Assembly (NCBI GenBank): GCA_910583765.1
Contig: CAJTYS010000004.1
Location: 1 to 64,000, forward strand
Direction: 5' to 3'
Origin: an uncultured Eubacteriales bacterium
Lineage (GTDB): Bacteria; Bacillota; Clostridia; Peptostreptococcales; Anaerovoracaceae
Length of the DNA stretch: 64,000 nt
In this document: one piece after another, positions 8,212-15,852 of the stretch
Position numbering within the stretch: position 1 is the stretch's first letter
How the letters are laid out: every line of letters begins with the position of its first letter
Position numbers and translations under genes: made by a program
Notes under the pieces: generated by a model
Seen by the model: the letters and a program-made list of their open reading frames with translations, nothing else
The model's database searches: none
What the model was told of the DNA's origin: nothing

Positions 8212-11200
8212 CTATTTCCGCTCCACATCGATCCCTGTCTTATGACCGTTCAGATCATACTCTTTCAGATCACTTGCCTCAGCGATCTCCAGAGCCAAGG
8301 TCTCTTTCATGATATAATCTTTGTGGGTTTCCACAGCCGCCGCCACTTCCTCGTCAGCACTGATGAGAATCTTGATATTGTCCATCATTTCAAAATCGTT
8401 TTGCTTTCTCAGCTGCTGCACCTTGGAAATCAACTCTCTTGCCAAGCCTTCGTCCACCAACTCTTTGTTGAGCGTGGTGTCCAGGATGGTAAAGACGTTG
8501 TTTTCCATAGCTACTGCGAAACCATCCTTGGCGCTGATGCGGGTGTCCACCATTTCACTGGTGATTTCCACTGCTTCGCCGTTCAGATCCAGGGTCAATT
8601 TACCATCTGCTTCTAACTTCGCCACCACGTCAGCAGCGTCCGCCTTGGCCAGTGCGCCGCCAAAGGCCTTGATATTCTTGCCCAGCATGGGACCTGCCAC
8701 CTTGAAGTTTGGCTTCAGGCTGTAGTTCATGTATTTGTCCAGTTCCTTCTCGAACACGACTTTCTTCACGTTCAATTCTTCCATGATCAGAGGGGTCAAA
8801 TCTCCGATCAATTCTTCATACTTTCCATCCACCAGGATTTCGGAAAGCGGCTGCCGTACTTTGATTTTTTCCTTTTCTCTGGTGCCCCTGCCCAGGCCCA
8901 CCAGATCCCGCACCAAGTCCATCCGCTCTTCTGTCCTGGCGTTGATCAATGTCTCGTCAGCTTTCGGGAAGTAAGCGATATGCACCGACTCTTCCCCAGT
9001 CAGGTTCACGTAGATTTCATCTGCGATAAACGGCGCGAACGGCGCGATCATCTTGGCGATGCCCACCAACACTTCATAAGTGGTCACGTAAACGGATTTT
9101 TTATCATCATTCAATTCTTCGCCCCAGAAACGCCGCCTTGCCCTGCGGATGTACCAGTTGGACAGATCTTCCACCACGAACTCCTGAATCTTGCGCACGG
9201 ACTTCATGTGGTCATAATGATCCATGTCTTCAGTCACTTCTTTGACTAGTTTGTTGTACTTGGAGACGATCCATTGATCCAGCTCTGGCCGCTTGCTGTG
9301 CTCCACGCTGATCTTGGACGGGTCGATATCGTCCTGGTTGGAATAAAGCACGAAGAAATTATATACGTTTTTCAAAGTGCCAAAGAACTTGCTGACGATT
9401 TCCACCAGCCCGTCTTCATCGAACCTGGTCGGCGACCATGCCGGCGAAACGTGCATCAAATACCATCTGGTGGCATCCGCGCCGTACTTGTCGAACAGCT
9501 CGAATGGATCCACGGTATTGCCTTTGGACTTGCTCATCTTCTTGCCGTCTTTGTCCAGGATCAGGTCATTGACCAGCACGTTTTTGTAAGGCGCTTTGCC
9601 TTTGATAAAGGTGGAAATGGCCATGAGGGAGTAGAACCATCCTCTGGTCTGGTCAATGCCCTCGCAGATAAAGTCAGCCGGGAACAGCTCTTCATCAAAC
9701 TTTTCCTTGTTTTCAAAAGGATAATGCTGCTGAGCGAATGGCATGGAACCACTGTCAAACCAGCAGTCCATGACTTCTGGGATCCTGCTCATGGTCTTGC
9801 CGCATTCCGGACAGGTCAGATGCACGTCATCCACGTATGGCCGGTGCAGTTCGATGGTTTCATCAATGGATTCCTGGGCTTTTTCCACCAATTCTTTTCG
9901 GCTGCCAACGCATTCCAAATGACCGCATTCACAGCGCCAGATGGGAATCGGCGTGCCCCAGTAACGATTCCTGGAAATGGCCCAGTCTTTGACCTCTTCC
10001 AGCCAATTGCCAAAACGCTTTTCTCCCACAAAGCCAGGGAACCAGTTCACGGTATTGTTATTGGCCACCAGCTGATCTTTCAGCTTGCTCATTTCAATGT
10101 ACCAGCTTGGTTTCGCGTAGTAAACCAGCGGCGTGCCGCAGCGCCAGCAGTGTGGATAATTATGCTCGATCTTTTCCTTGGCAAAGATCTTGTCTACTCC
10201 AGCCAGCCATTTGATGATGTCAATGTCCAGCCCGTCTTCCATGACAAAGCGGCCTGCCCACGGGGTTTCTGTGTATTTTCCCTCTTCATCCACCGGATTC
10301 ACCACCGGCAGGTCATAGCGGCGGCCAGTCTGATAGTCGTCTTCACCAAAAGCCGGCGCTGTATGGACGATTCCCGTGCCATCTTCAATGGTGACATAAT
10401 CCGCGCAAGTCACGAAAAAGGCCTTTTTATCCGGTTTCACGAAAGGCATCAGCTGCTCGTATTCCACGAATTCCAGATCCTTTCCTTTCATTTCTTCCAG
10501 GACTTCATAGTTTTCCGCGCCCAGCACCTTGTCAGCCAGCACTTTGGCAACGTAGAACACCTTGCCCTCTTCATCGCCTTTCAGCATTTTGACCTTGATA
10601 TAATCCACGTCCGGCCCCACTGTCAGGGAAACATTGGAAGCCAGGGTCCAAGGCGTGGTGGTCCATGCCAAGAAATATTCATCCACGTCTTTTCTCTTGA
10701 ATTTCGCGGTAATGGTGTTTACTTTTACTTCTTTATATCCTTGCGCCACTTCGTGGGAAGCCAGGCCCGTCCCGCAGCGCGGACAGTAAGGCAGGATCTT
10801 GTGACCTTCGTAGATCAGACCTTCCTTGAAAAACTCTTTGAGGATCCACCAGCCTGTTTCAATGAAATCATTGTCCAAGGTGATATAAGGGTTGTCCAGA
10901 TCAATGAGATAACCCATGCGCTTTGTCATTTCCCGCCACATGCTCTCGTAAGTGAACACGGATTCCCTGCATTTTTCGTTGAATTCTTTGATGCCGTACT
11001 TTTCAATGTCCTGCTTGCCGCTCATTTTCAGCTGTTTTTCCACTTCGATCTCCACTGGCAGACCGTGGGTGTCCCATCCGGCTTTTCGCTTCACTTCAAA
11101 GCCCTGCATGGTCTTGTAACGGCACACTGAGTCTTTCAAAGTCCTGGCGATCACATGGTGGATGCCAGGCCTTCCATTGGCAGTTGGCGGTCCTTCATAA

Positions 11201-11325
11201 AAAATGAAGGATGGCTGCCCTTCTCTGGTAGTCACGCATTTGTGAAGAAGATCTTCCTTTTCCCATTCTGCCGCCTGCTCCATCTGCTGCTGGGCGATGG
11301 GCTTTTCTGATAAGTTTTTAAACAT
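8212..11325 (-). CDS. ileS: Isoleucyl-tRNA synthetase, IleRS2 class with permuted GIHH signature
   Basis: Charges tRNA-Ile with isoleucine and edits valine; a cytoplasmic class I synthetase of 1037 residues. The start at 11325 (MFKNLSEKPI) has AAAGGA 9 bases upstream; the reading frame is open 20 codons further without a site. The ATP-binding signature reads GRPGIHH (G54-I-H-H57) instead of HxGH, and KMSKS is at 596-600. CP1 editing-domain motifs (WTTTPWTLASN, GIVHTAPAFGEDD) are present. Cys pairs near 465-508 (CECGHLEC, CPEC) suggest a metal-binding insert. Length and C-terminal layout match the eukaryote-like, mupirocin-tolerant IleRS2 group rather than IleRS1. No T-box leader is seen; a sigma-A promoter lies about 95 bases upstream. 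Confidence 0.97.
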   Translation of the reverse strand: MFKNLSEKPIAQQQMEQAAEWEKEDLLHKCVTTREGQPSFIFYEGPPTANGRPGIHHVIARTLKDSVCRYKTMQGFEVKRKAGWDTHGLPVEIEVEKQLKMSGKQDIEKYGIKEFNEKCRESVFTYESMWREMTKRMGYLIDLDNPYITLDNDFIETGWWILKEFFKEGLIYEGHKILPYCPRCGTGLASHEVAQGYKEVKVNTITAKFKRKDVDEYFLAWTTTPWTLASNVSLTVGPDVDYIKVKMLKGDEEGKVFYVAKVLADKVLGAENYEVLEEMKGKDLEFVEYEQLMPFVKPDKKAFFVTCADYVTIEDGTGIVHTAPAFGEDDYQTGRRYDLPVVNPVDEEGKYTETPWAGRFVMEDGLDIDIIKWLAGVDKIFAKEKIEHNYPHCWRCGTPLVYYAKPSWYIEMSKLKDQLVANNNTVNWFPGFVGEKRFGNWLEEVKDWAISRNRYWGTPIPIWRCECGHLECVGSRKELVEKAQESIDETIELHRPYVDDVHLTCPECGKTMSRIPEVMDCWFDSGSMPFAQQHYPFENKEKFDEELFPADFICEGIDQTRGWFYSLMAISTFIKGKAPYKNVLVNDLILDKDGKKMSKSKGNTVDPFELFDKYGADATRWYLMHVSPAWSPTRFDEDGLVEIVSKFFGTLKNVYNFFVLYSNQDDIDPSKISVEHSKRPELDQWIVSKYNKLVKEVTEDMDHYDHMKSVRKIQEFVVEDLSNWYIRRARRRFWGEELNDDKKSVYVTTYEVLVGIAKMIAPFAPFIADEIYVNLTGEESVHIAYFPKADETLINARTEERMDLVRDLVGLGRGTREKEKIKVRQPLSEILVDGKYEELIGDLTPLIMEELNVKKVVFEKELDKYMNYSLKPNFKVAGPMLGKNIKAFGGALAKADAADVVAKLEADGKLTLDLNGEAVEITSEMVDTRISAKDGFAVAMENNVFTILDTTLNKELVDEGLARELISKVQQLRKQNDFEMMDNIKILISADEEVAAAVETHKDYIMKETLALEIAEASDLKEYDLNGHKTGIDVERK

Positions 11326-11420
11326 GTTCGATTCCTTTCTTGCTTTGTATCGCATCAAGTAGGAGAGGACCTCTTCCGTCTTCATCCATGCCTTGTGTGT
11401 TCACTTTCATATACGTTGAT

Positions 11421-11449
11421 ATTCTATCTGTTTGGGCGCGTAAAGTCAA
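11421..11449 (-). promoter_or_regulatory. Sigma-A promoter of ileS
   Basis: TTGACT (11449-11444), a 17-base spacer and TAGAAT (11426-11421) on the minus strand. The predicted leader is only about 90 bases, too short for a T-box, and no conserved T-box antiterminator sequence is seen between here and the ATG. Confidence 0.75.
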
Positions 11450-11550
11450 GGGAGAAATCCCTGGGGCAGCAAACTCCGCACCCCTTCGCCGCCTCTTGGA
11501 AAGGGGCAGGGAACACCGCCTGTTTTATGGAAAAACATGGACAACTAACA

Positions 11551-11581
11551 GAAAGCCCCCTCCATGTTTGAGGCGGCTTTC
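11551..11581 (-). terminator. Hairpin ending the CoA-transferase operon
   Basis: GAAAGCCCCCTC and GAGGCGGCTTTC form an 11- to 12-bp stem with one mismatch and a 7-base loop, about 90 bases past the CoA-transferase stop. The T run beyond it is weak. It separates the catabolic island from ileS. Confidence 0.6.
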
Positions 11582-11669
11582 TATCACATCTATTCCTGTC
11601 AAGAGAAAAAAACTTACTTGTCTTTCTATGGACCGTCATGCGTGGCTGCTTCCACAGAGGTCCCGATTT

Positions 11670-12887
11670 TTAATCCACCGCGGGCGCAGTCTCAGGCGTG
11701 CATACGATCTCTTCTTTGATCAGTCTGTCGATCTCTTCCTGTGCGTATCCCAAAGACAGCATGATGGCGCAGGTGTCCTCACCAAGTTTTGGCGACGATT
11801 TTTTGATGCCGCCTGGAGTCTTGCTGTATTTCACTGGAATGCCGAAGGTTTTGAACCTGCCCACATTTTTGTCATCCACTTCCATGACCATGTCCCTTGC
11901 CAAAAGCTGCGGATGCTCCAGGGCTTCCAACGGCGTGTATACTCTGGTGGCCGGTATCTTGTATCTTTTGAACCGATTCTCCAGCCACTCCAGCTTTTTG
12001 CTGGCCATCACCTTTTTCATCAGAGCGGTAAAGCTTTTGTAGTGCTGACAGCGCAGGTCATTGGTGGCATAAAGGGGATCATTGATGAGTTCCGGCATTT
12101 CCAGGGCATTGCAGAAATCCGGCCACATGGAGTCATCTGTCACCGTGACTGTGATGTAACCATCTTCGCAGTCATATGCGTCATAAGGCACCACTTCTCT
12201 TGGTTTGGCGTTTCCTGTCCTGCTCACGGCTTTGCCTGTCAAAGTATAAGTCAGCACGGAATCTTCAATGATGGAGAAGATGGTATCCAGCATGGACACA
12301 TCAATGCGTTTTCCTTTTCCTGTCTTTTTCTTGTCATAGCAGGCCAGCACCACTGCGAAGGCCATCATCAGGCCTGTGTAGCTGTCCCCAATGGAAGCGC
12401 CTGACCGCAGAGGCGGCTGATCTGGAAATCCCGTCATGTCCATGTACCCGCACATGCTTTCGATCACATTGTCGTAAGCCGTGTTCTTGCGCAGCGGGCC
12501 TGTCTGTCCGAAGCCCGAGCTGGAGGCGAATATGATCCCTGGATTGATTTCCTTGGCTACCTCATATCCTACGCCTAATTTGTCCATGGTTCCGAACTTG
12601 AAGTTTTCCACCACCACATCCACCTTGGCGAACAGCTTTTTGATCAGCTCCTTGCCTTCTTCTTCGCCTAGATCCACGGCAATGCCTTCTTTGTTTCTAT
12701 TATATGTAGCAAAATAACCGCTGTTTCCGTCTTCACTGTACGGGCTCCAAAATCTGGACTGGTCGCCGCCGTCCACTCGCTCTACTTTAATGACCCGCGC
12801 GCCATAGTCAGCCAGATTCATGGTCCCGTAAGGGCCGTTGTATGCCTGAGTGAAGTCCAATACTGTGATCCCTTCCAATGGTCCCAT
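11670..12887 (-). CDS. Class III CoA-transferase (CaiB/BaiF family), catalytic Asp present
   Basis: A 405-residue protein of the family that moves CoA between carboxylic acids through an aspartyl-CoA anhydride/thioester. The N-terminus MGPLEGITVLDFTQAYNGPY and the ARVIKVER strand are typical. The family catalytic Asp is D168 in GASIGDSYTGL. GFGQTGP and the C-terminal GEDT element are also present. Its start overlaps the stop of the upstream paralogue in TAATG, so translation is coupled. This is the last gene of the island. The paralogue has Asn at the equivalent position, which suggests the two form a heteromeric enzyme in which this chain is catalytic. The acid substrate is unknown. Confidence 0.9.
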   Translation of the reverse strand: MGPLEGITVLDFTQAYNGPYGTMNLADYGARVIKVERVDGGDQSRFWSPYSEDGNSGYFATYNRNKEGIAVDLGEEEGKELIKKLFAKVDVVVENFKFGTMDKLGVGYEVAKEINPGIIFASSSGFGQTGPLRKNTAYDNVIESMCGYMDMTGFPDQPPLRSGASIGDSYTGLMMAFAVVLACYDKKKTGKGKRIDVSMLDTIFSIIEDSVLTYTLTGKAVSRTGNAKPREVVPYDAYDCEDGYITVTVTDDSMWPDFCNALEMPELINDPLYATNDLRCQHYKSFTALMKKVMASKKLEWLENRFKRYKIPATRVYTPLEALEHPQLLARDMVMEVDDKNVGRFKTFGIPVKYSKTPGGIKKSSPKLGEDTCAIMLSLGYAQEEIDRLIKEEIVCTPETAPAVD

Positions 12888-14098
12888 TATTTCGCACCTC
12901 CTTCACACATGATGATCCCCTTGCTGCTCAGCTGCCTGATTTCTTCCTCTGTGCAGCCTGCTTCTTTCAGGTATGTTTCCGTGTCCTCCCCAAGGAGCGG
13001 CGCGGAGCCCGCGGGCACGTCTTCCACCCCTGACATCTTGATGGGGATCCCAGGCATCTTCAGCTTGCCCAGTGCCTTGTCTTCCACTTCCACCACCATG
13101 TTCCTTGCCTTGATGTGTTCGCTTTCAATGGCTTCCGCCGCTGTGAGGGTCGGACCGCTGGGGATGTTCAGCGGCCTGAGCATGTCTTCGATCTCCTGTC
13201 TGGTCATATCCTGGAGCTTGCCCGCGATCATGTCCCGCAGCACGTCTTTGTAAATTTCGCCCCTGGACTCGTTGGTGGCGAACCTGGGGTCTTCCAGCAG
13301 CTGGGGCATGTTCATGGCCTCGCTGAATTTTGCCCACTGCGCATTTGTGGAAACAGCTGTTGACACATAGCCGTCCTTTACCTGAAACGTATCGTATGGG
13401 GCAATGGCCCTGGAACTGTTTCCTTCCCTGATAAAGATCCTTCCTGTGAACAGTTCCTCTACGAGAATGTCTTCTAGGGCCGTGAACATGCAGTCACTGG
13501 AAGCCACGTCAATCTGCTGGCCTTCTCCAGTCCTGTCCCTGGCCATGAGCGCTGACACAATGGACATGGCGAAAAACACGCCTCCAAATTGATTGGCCAT
13601 CCTGGAACCGTGGGCAGTGGGCGGCGCTCCTACGTGACCTGTGATATCCATGAGCCCGCATATGGCCTCCGCGGTCATGTTGCTTCCCGCGGTTTCGCTG
13701 AGGGGTCCGGTCTTGCCAAACCCAGTATGTGAAGCGTAAATGATTTTCGGATTCACTTTACACGCGTCTTCATATCCGAGGCCGCATCGTTCCATCTCGC
13801 CTGCCGCGAACGCATCGCATACCACATCCGCCTTTTCCATTAGTTTTAGGATCAGGGCCTGACCTTCTTTTGTTTCACGGTCAACGCACATGCTTTTCTT
13901 GCCCCGATTCATGTATGCGTGATAGGCGCTGCCCTTTTCATTTTTAGGGAAACGGTTCCGCATGATGTCGCCGCCTTTTTTGTGGTCCTCGATTTTGATG
14001 ACTTCCGCCCCGAAATCAGATAGCAGCATGGTCCCGTAATTTCCCATCTGACCTTCTGTGAAATCGATGATCCTTACACCATCAAGTATCTTAGCCAT
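12887..14098 (-). CDS. Class III CoA-transferase family protein with Asn in place of catalytic Asp
   Basis: A 403-residue CaiB/BaiF-family protein (IIDFTEGQMGNYGTMLLSDF; GFGKTGPLSE; C-terminal LLGEDTETYL) that is a paralogue of the next gene. Aligned on PP...G, the residue matching D168 of that gene is N169 in GSRMANQFGGV, so the nucleophile used by the family is missing. The rest of the fold looks intact and there is no frameshift, so it is not a decayed copy. It sits between the ammonia-lyase-like gene and the active-type transferase, joined to the latter by TAATG. A structural or CoA-binding subunit of a heteromer is the simplest reading. A changed reaction is also possible. Confidence 0.85.
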   Translation of the reverse strand: MAKILDGVRIIDFTEGQMGNYGTMLLSDFGAEVIKIEDHKKGGDIMRNRFPKNEKGSAYHAYMNRGKKSMCVDRETKEGQALILKLMEKADVVCDAFAAGEMERCGLGYEDACKVNPKIIYASHTGFGKTGPLSETAGSNMTAEAICGLMDITGHVGAPPTAHGSRMANQFGGVFFAMSIVSALMARDRTGEGQQIDVASSDCMFTALEDILVEELFTGRIFIREGNSSRAIAPYDTFQVKDGYVSTAVSTNAQWAKFSEAMNMPQLLEDPRFATNESRGEIYKDVLRDMIAGKLQDMTRQEIEDMLRPLNIPSGPTLTAAEAIESEHIKARNMVVEVEDKALGKLKMPGIPIKMSGVEDVPAGSAPLLGEDTETYLKEAGCTEEEIRQLSSKGIIMCEGGAK

Positions 14099-14184
14099 TT
14101 ATTTCCTCCATTATCGCAGTATCCTCGGAACTGCCGCCCCAAGGATACTGTCTCTTGTTCCCTTTGAAGTTATTGCTTTCTATA

Positions 14185-14607
14185 TTAGTGAGCGATCACG
14201 AAAGTCACATCGCCTTTTACAGTCAGGACTGGTTCATCGAACACTTCGGAGCGGTCTGTTTTCTGATTGTATTCGGAAGTTTTGTACATCTCATAGCCGT
14301 ATACTCTGGACGTGTTGCCCTGTTTGATCAGCCATACCACGATTTCTACCGCGTCTAACATATGTACTGGCCTTAAAATGTTTCCTTCTGTCCTGACAAA
14401 CAAGCCGCCGTCTCCGCCATCTCTGATATTGGACAATTCTGTGCAGCAGTCGATGCATTTTTCCATCAGCTTGCAGCCTGAAATCATTTCACCTGGATAG
14501 TGCATGTCTTCGCCGTGAATGGACGTTCTGAATTTTAATTCTGTAACGTCACTGCCTTTTTTCACTTCGCTCACTAAATCTCTTCTTTCAGCTTCTATTC
14601 TTGCCAT
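14185..14607 (-). CDS. Hotdog-fold protein like beta-alanyl-CoA / 3-aminobutyryl-CoA ammonia-lyase
   Basis: About 140 residues. From memory of the family it resembles beta-alanyl-CoA:ammonia lyase and 3-aminobutyryl-CoA ammonia-lyase (Kal), with matching blocks DMHYPGEMISG (family DAHYxGxxVxG), TEL, GDGGLF, PVHMLDAVE and GNTSRVYGYEMYK. Those enzymes remove ammonia from beta-aminoacyl-CoA to give enoyl-CoA. AGGAGG lies 8 bases before the ATG at 14607; an in-frame TTG two codons earlier is too close to that site. It is the first gene after the internal sigma-54 promoter and is followed by the two CoA-transferases, which could supply the CoA ester. The CxxCxxxxCC cluster (KCIDCC) near residue 50 is unusual. 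Lyase activity is inferred. Confidence 0.65.
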   Translation of the reverse strand: MARIEAERRDLVSEVKKGSDVTELKFRTSIHGEDMHYPGEMISGCKLMEKCIDCCTELSNIRDGGDGGLFVRTEGNILRPVHMLDAVEIVVWLIKQGNTSRVYGYEMYKTSEYNQKTDRSEVFDEPVLTVKGDVTFVIAH

Positions 14608-14685
14608 TTTCAAGTCCTCCTTTTTAACCTTCTGATAAGTGATAATTGTTTGATCGGTAAGCTAAGCCTCTCGGTCCTATGTATA

Positions 14686-14703
14686 TTGCAGGAATGATGC
14701 CAA
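14686..14703 (-). promoter_or_regulatory. Sigma-54 (-24/-12) promoter before the ammonia-lyase-like gene
   Basis: The minus strand reads TTGGCATCATTCCTGCAA, giving the required GG-N10-GC spacing (TTGGCA at -24, CTGC at -12). It lies about 80 bases before the ATG at 14607. The neighbouring activator at 19070-20467 is a sigma-54 enhancer-binding protein. Confidence 0.75.
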
Positions 14704-14730
14704 CTTTTCCAGCCTCTTAAAAGCATTGAA

Positions 14731-14762
14731 ATTTCAACGAGTTTGCCCCTTGGTGTTGAAAT
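14731..14762. promoter_or_regulatory. Inverted repeat, possible activator site for the sigma-54 promoter
   Basis: ATTTCAAC (14731-14738) and GTTGAAAT (14755-14762) are exact reverse complements with a 16-base spacer, centred about 45 bases upstream of the -24 element. That is a workable, rather close place for an enhancer-binding protein. The remaining 14763-14951 gap holds no gene I can support. Confidence 0.45.
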
Positions 14763-14951
14763 CGCTTTCTTGACGCCTCGTTGCGTTTTATCAACTGGTT
14801 TTCTCTTTTCCAGCAAGGGAAAGCTCTGAAATCCTCTGAATTTCAGGTTCCTCCCTCCAACCGGCGAAAAAGGGATTTCGTTTTTCCCGTGCAACGGGTT
14901 GCGCATATGCATCGAGGCTCACTTCGCTGTTTCACAGGCCTAACGCGGGGA

Positions 14952-15593
14952 TCAAAAATGGTCCATCCTGGTCTTCAAGCCTCTGGCCCGCTCATTGTGG
15001 ACTCCATAATCATCTAGATACGCGTACTTGATAAACTCTCGGTCCTTGTAAAAGACCTGGAGCTGCCAGGCTTCCCTGTAAAATTTCTTTGCGTCCACTA
15101 TGGAAAGCTGTCCCTCTGTTTTATATGCCTTGAACAGCATCTGCCTCTGAATGGCGCGCTCCGCGTTTTCCAAAATCTCTTCATATTTTCCGGATTCCGG
15201 CAAAACCATGGTCCCTGTGGCTGACACGTCCTTTTTTTCAAAAGGGATTTCCCCGTCCGCGGAAACATCATACAAGGACGCGTGCATTTCATTGGCATCG
15301 TATACCACTGCGATTCTGCCTTTCTTGGCGAATCTATCATTGGTGTGATTTTTTGAGAGTCCTCGCCTGACAACAAAATCATAGGTGAGGAAATAATAAG
15401 GCACCCAGACCTTGCTGCTGTCGCCCCTGCTGTATTTCACCAGTTTGATGCCCAATAGCTTTGGTTCTATTGCCTTCATCTTCGCTGCTACTGCAGCCTC
15501 GTCCGAAGCAATCGATCGGGTGACAAGTTCTATTTTCTGTGTTTTGTCTTTAGCCAATAGCTTGATCCCATCTGATTTTTTTATTCTTTTCAT
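14952..15593 (-). CDS. Conserved-looking protein of unknown function in the catabolic island
   Basis: 213 residues, start MKRIKKSDGIKLL. I recognise no family. It is soluble, with no signal peptide or membrane helix, and mixed alpha/beta by eye: basic at both ends with aromatic-rich stretches (VWVPYYFLTYDFVV, LQVFYKDREFIKYAYLDDYG). It sits 15 bases after the small membrane protein gene and ends before the internal sigma-54 promoter, so it should be co-transcribed with the dehydrogenase and symporter. A role tied to the imported substrate is inferred only from location. Confidence 0.7.
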   Translation of the reverse strand: MKRIKKSDGIKLLAKDKTQKIELVTRSIASDEAAVAAKMKAIEPKLLGIKLVKYSRGDSSKVWVPYYFLTYDFVVRRGLSKNHTNDRFAKKGRIAVVYDANEMHASLYDVSADGEIPFEKKDVSATGTMVLPESGKYEEILENAERAIQRQMLFKAYKTEGQLSIVDAKKFYREAWQLQVFYKDREFIKYAYLDDYGVHNERARGLKTRMDHF

Positions 15594-15608
15594 TTTGCTT
15601 ACCTGCTT

Positions 15609-15842
15609 TTACTCAGGACGTTCCTCTGGTTCCGGGTCCTGGGTTTCTTTAAACACGCCCTTTCGCACTTCGTTCAGATAGGCGATCAAAGTCAGTGGAC
15701 CTGCCAGCAGATTGGTTATGGCCAGCAGCCATCCTACCCAATTGTAGCCGCCTGCCCAAGGGACGAATAAATAAATCCCGCTCAGCACGAAAATGATGAT
15801 CACACAAACGATCGCCACTTTGCCTTTTGTTTTGTCACTCAT
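15609..15842 (-). CDS. Small two-helix membrane protein, symporter partner
   Basis: 77 residues from the ATG at 15842, which has AGGAGG 6 bases upstream; the frame is open 6 codons earlier but without a site. Two hydrophobic segments (VAIVCVIIIFVLSGIYLFV and WLLAITNLLAGPLTLIAYL) are followed by an acidic tail ending EPEERPE. It starts 10 bases past the symporter stop. Small membrane proteins of this kind accompany several sodium:solute symporters, such as YhdT with PanF, so a subunit or chaperone role is likely. That role is inferred. Confidence 0.7.
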   Translation of the reverse strand: MSDKTKGKVAIVCVIIIFVLSGIYLFVPWAGGYNWVGWLLAITNLLAGPLTLIAYLNEVRKGVFKETQDPEPEERPE

Positions 15843-15852
15843 ATCTATCCTC

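Noticed and set aside
9274..11130. 618-codon open frame antisense to ileS
   Set aside because: It lies wholly opposite the clearly real isoleucyl-tRNA synthetase and has no family features or ribosome binding site.
11326..11670. T-box leader for ileS
   Set aside because: The promoter lies only about 95 bases before the ATG, and the conserved T-box antiterminator sequence is absent.
14610..14912. 100-codon frame between the unknown protein and the ammonia-lyase-like gene
   Set aside because: Basic, low-information sequence that overlaps the sigma-54 promoter; no ribosome binding site or family match.
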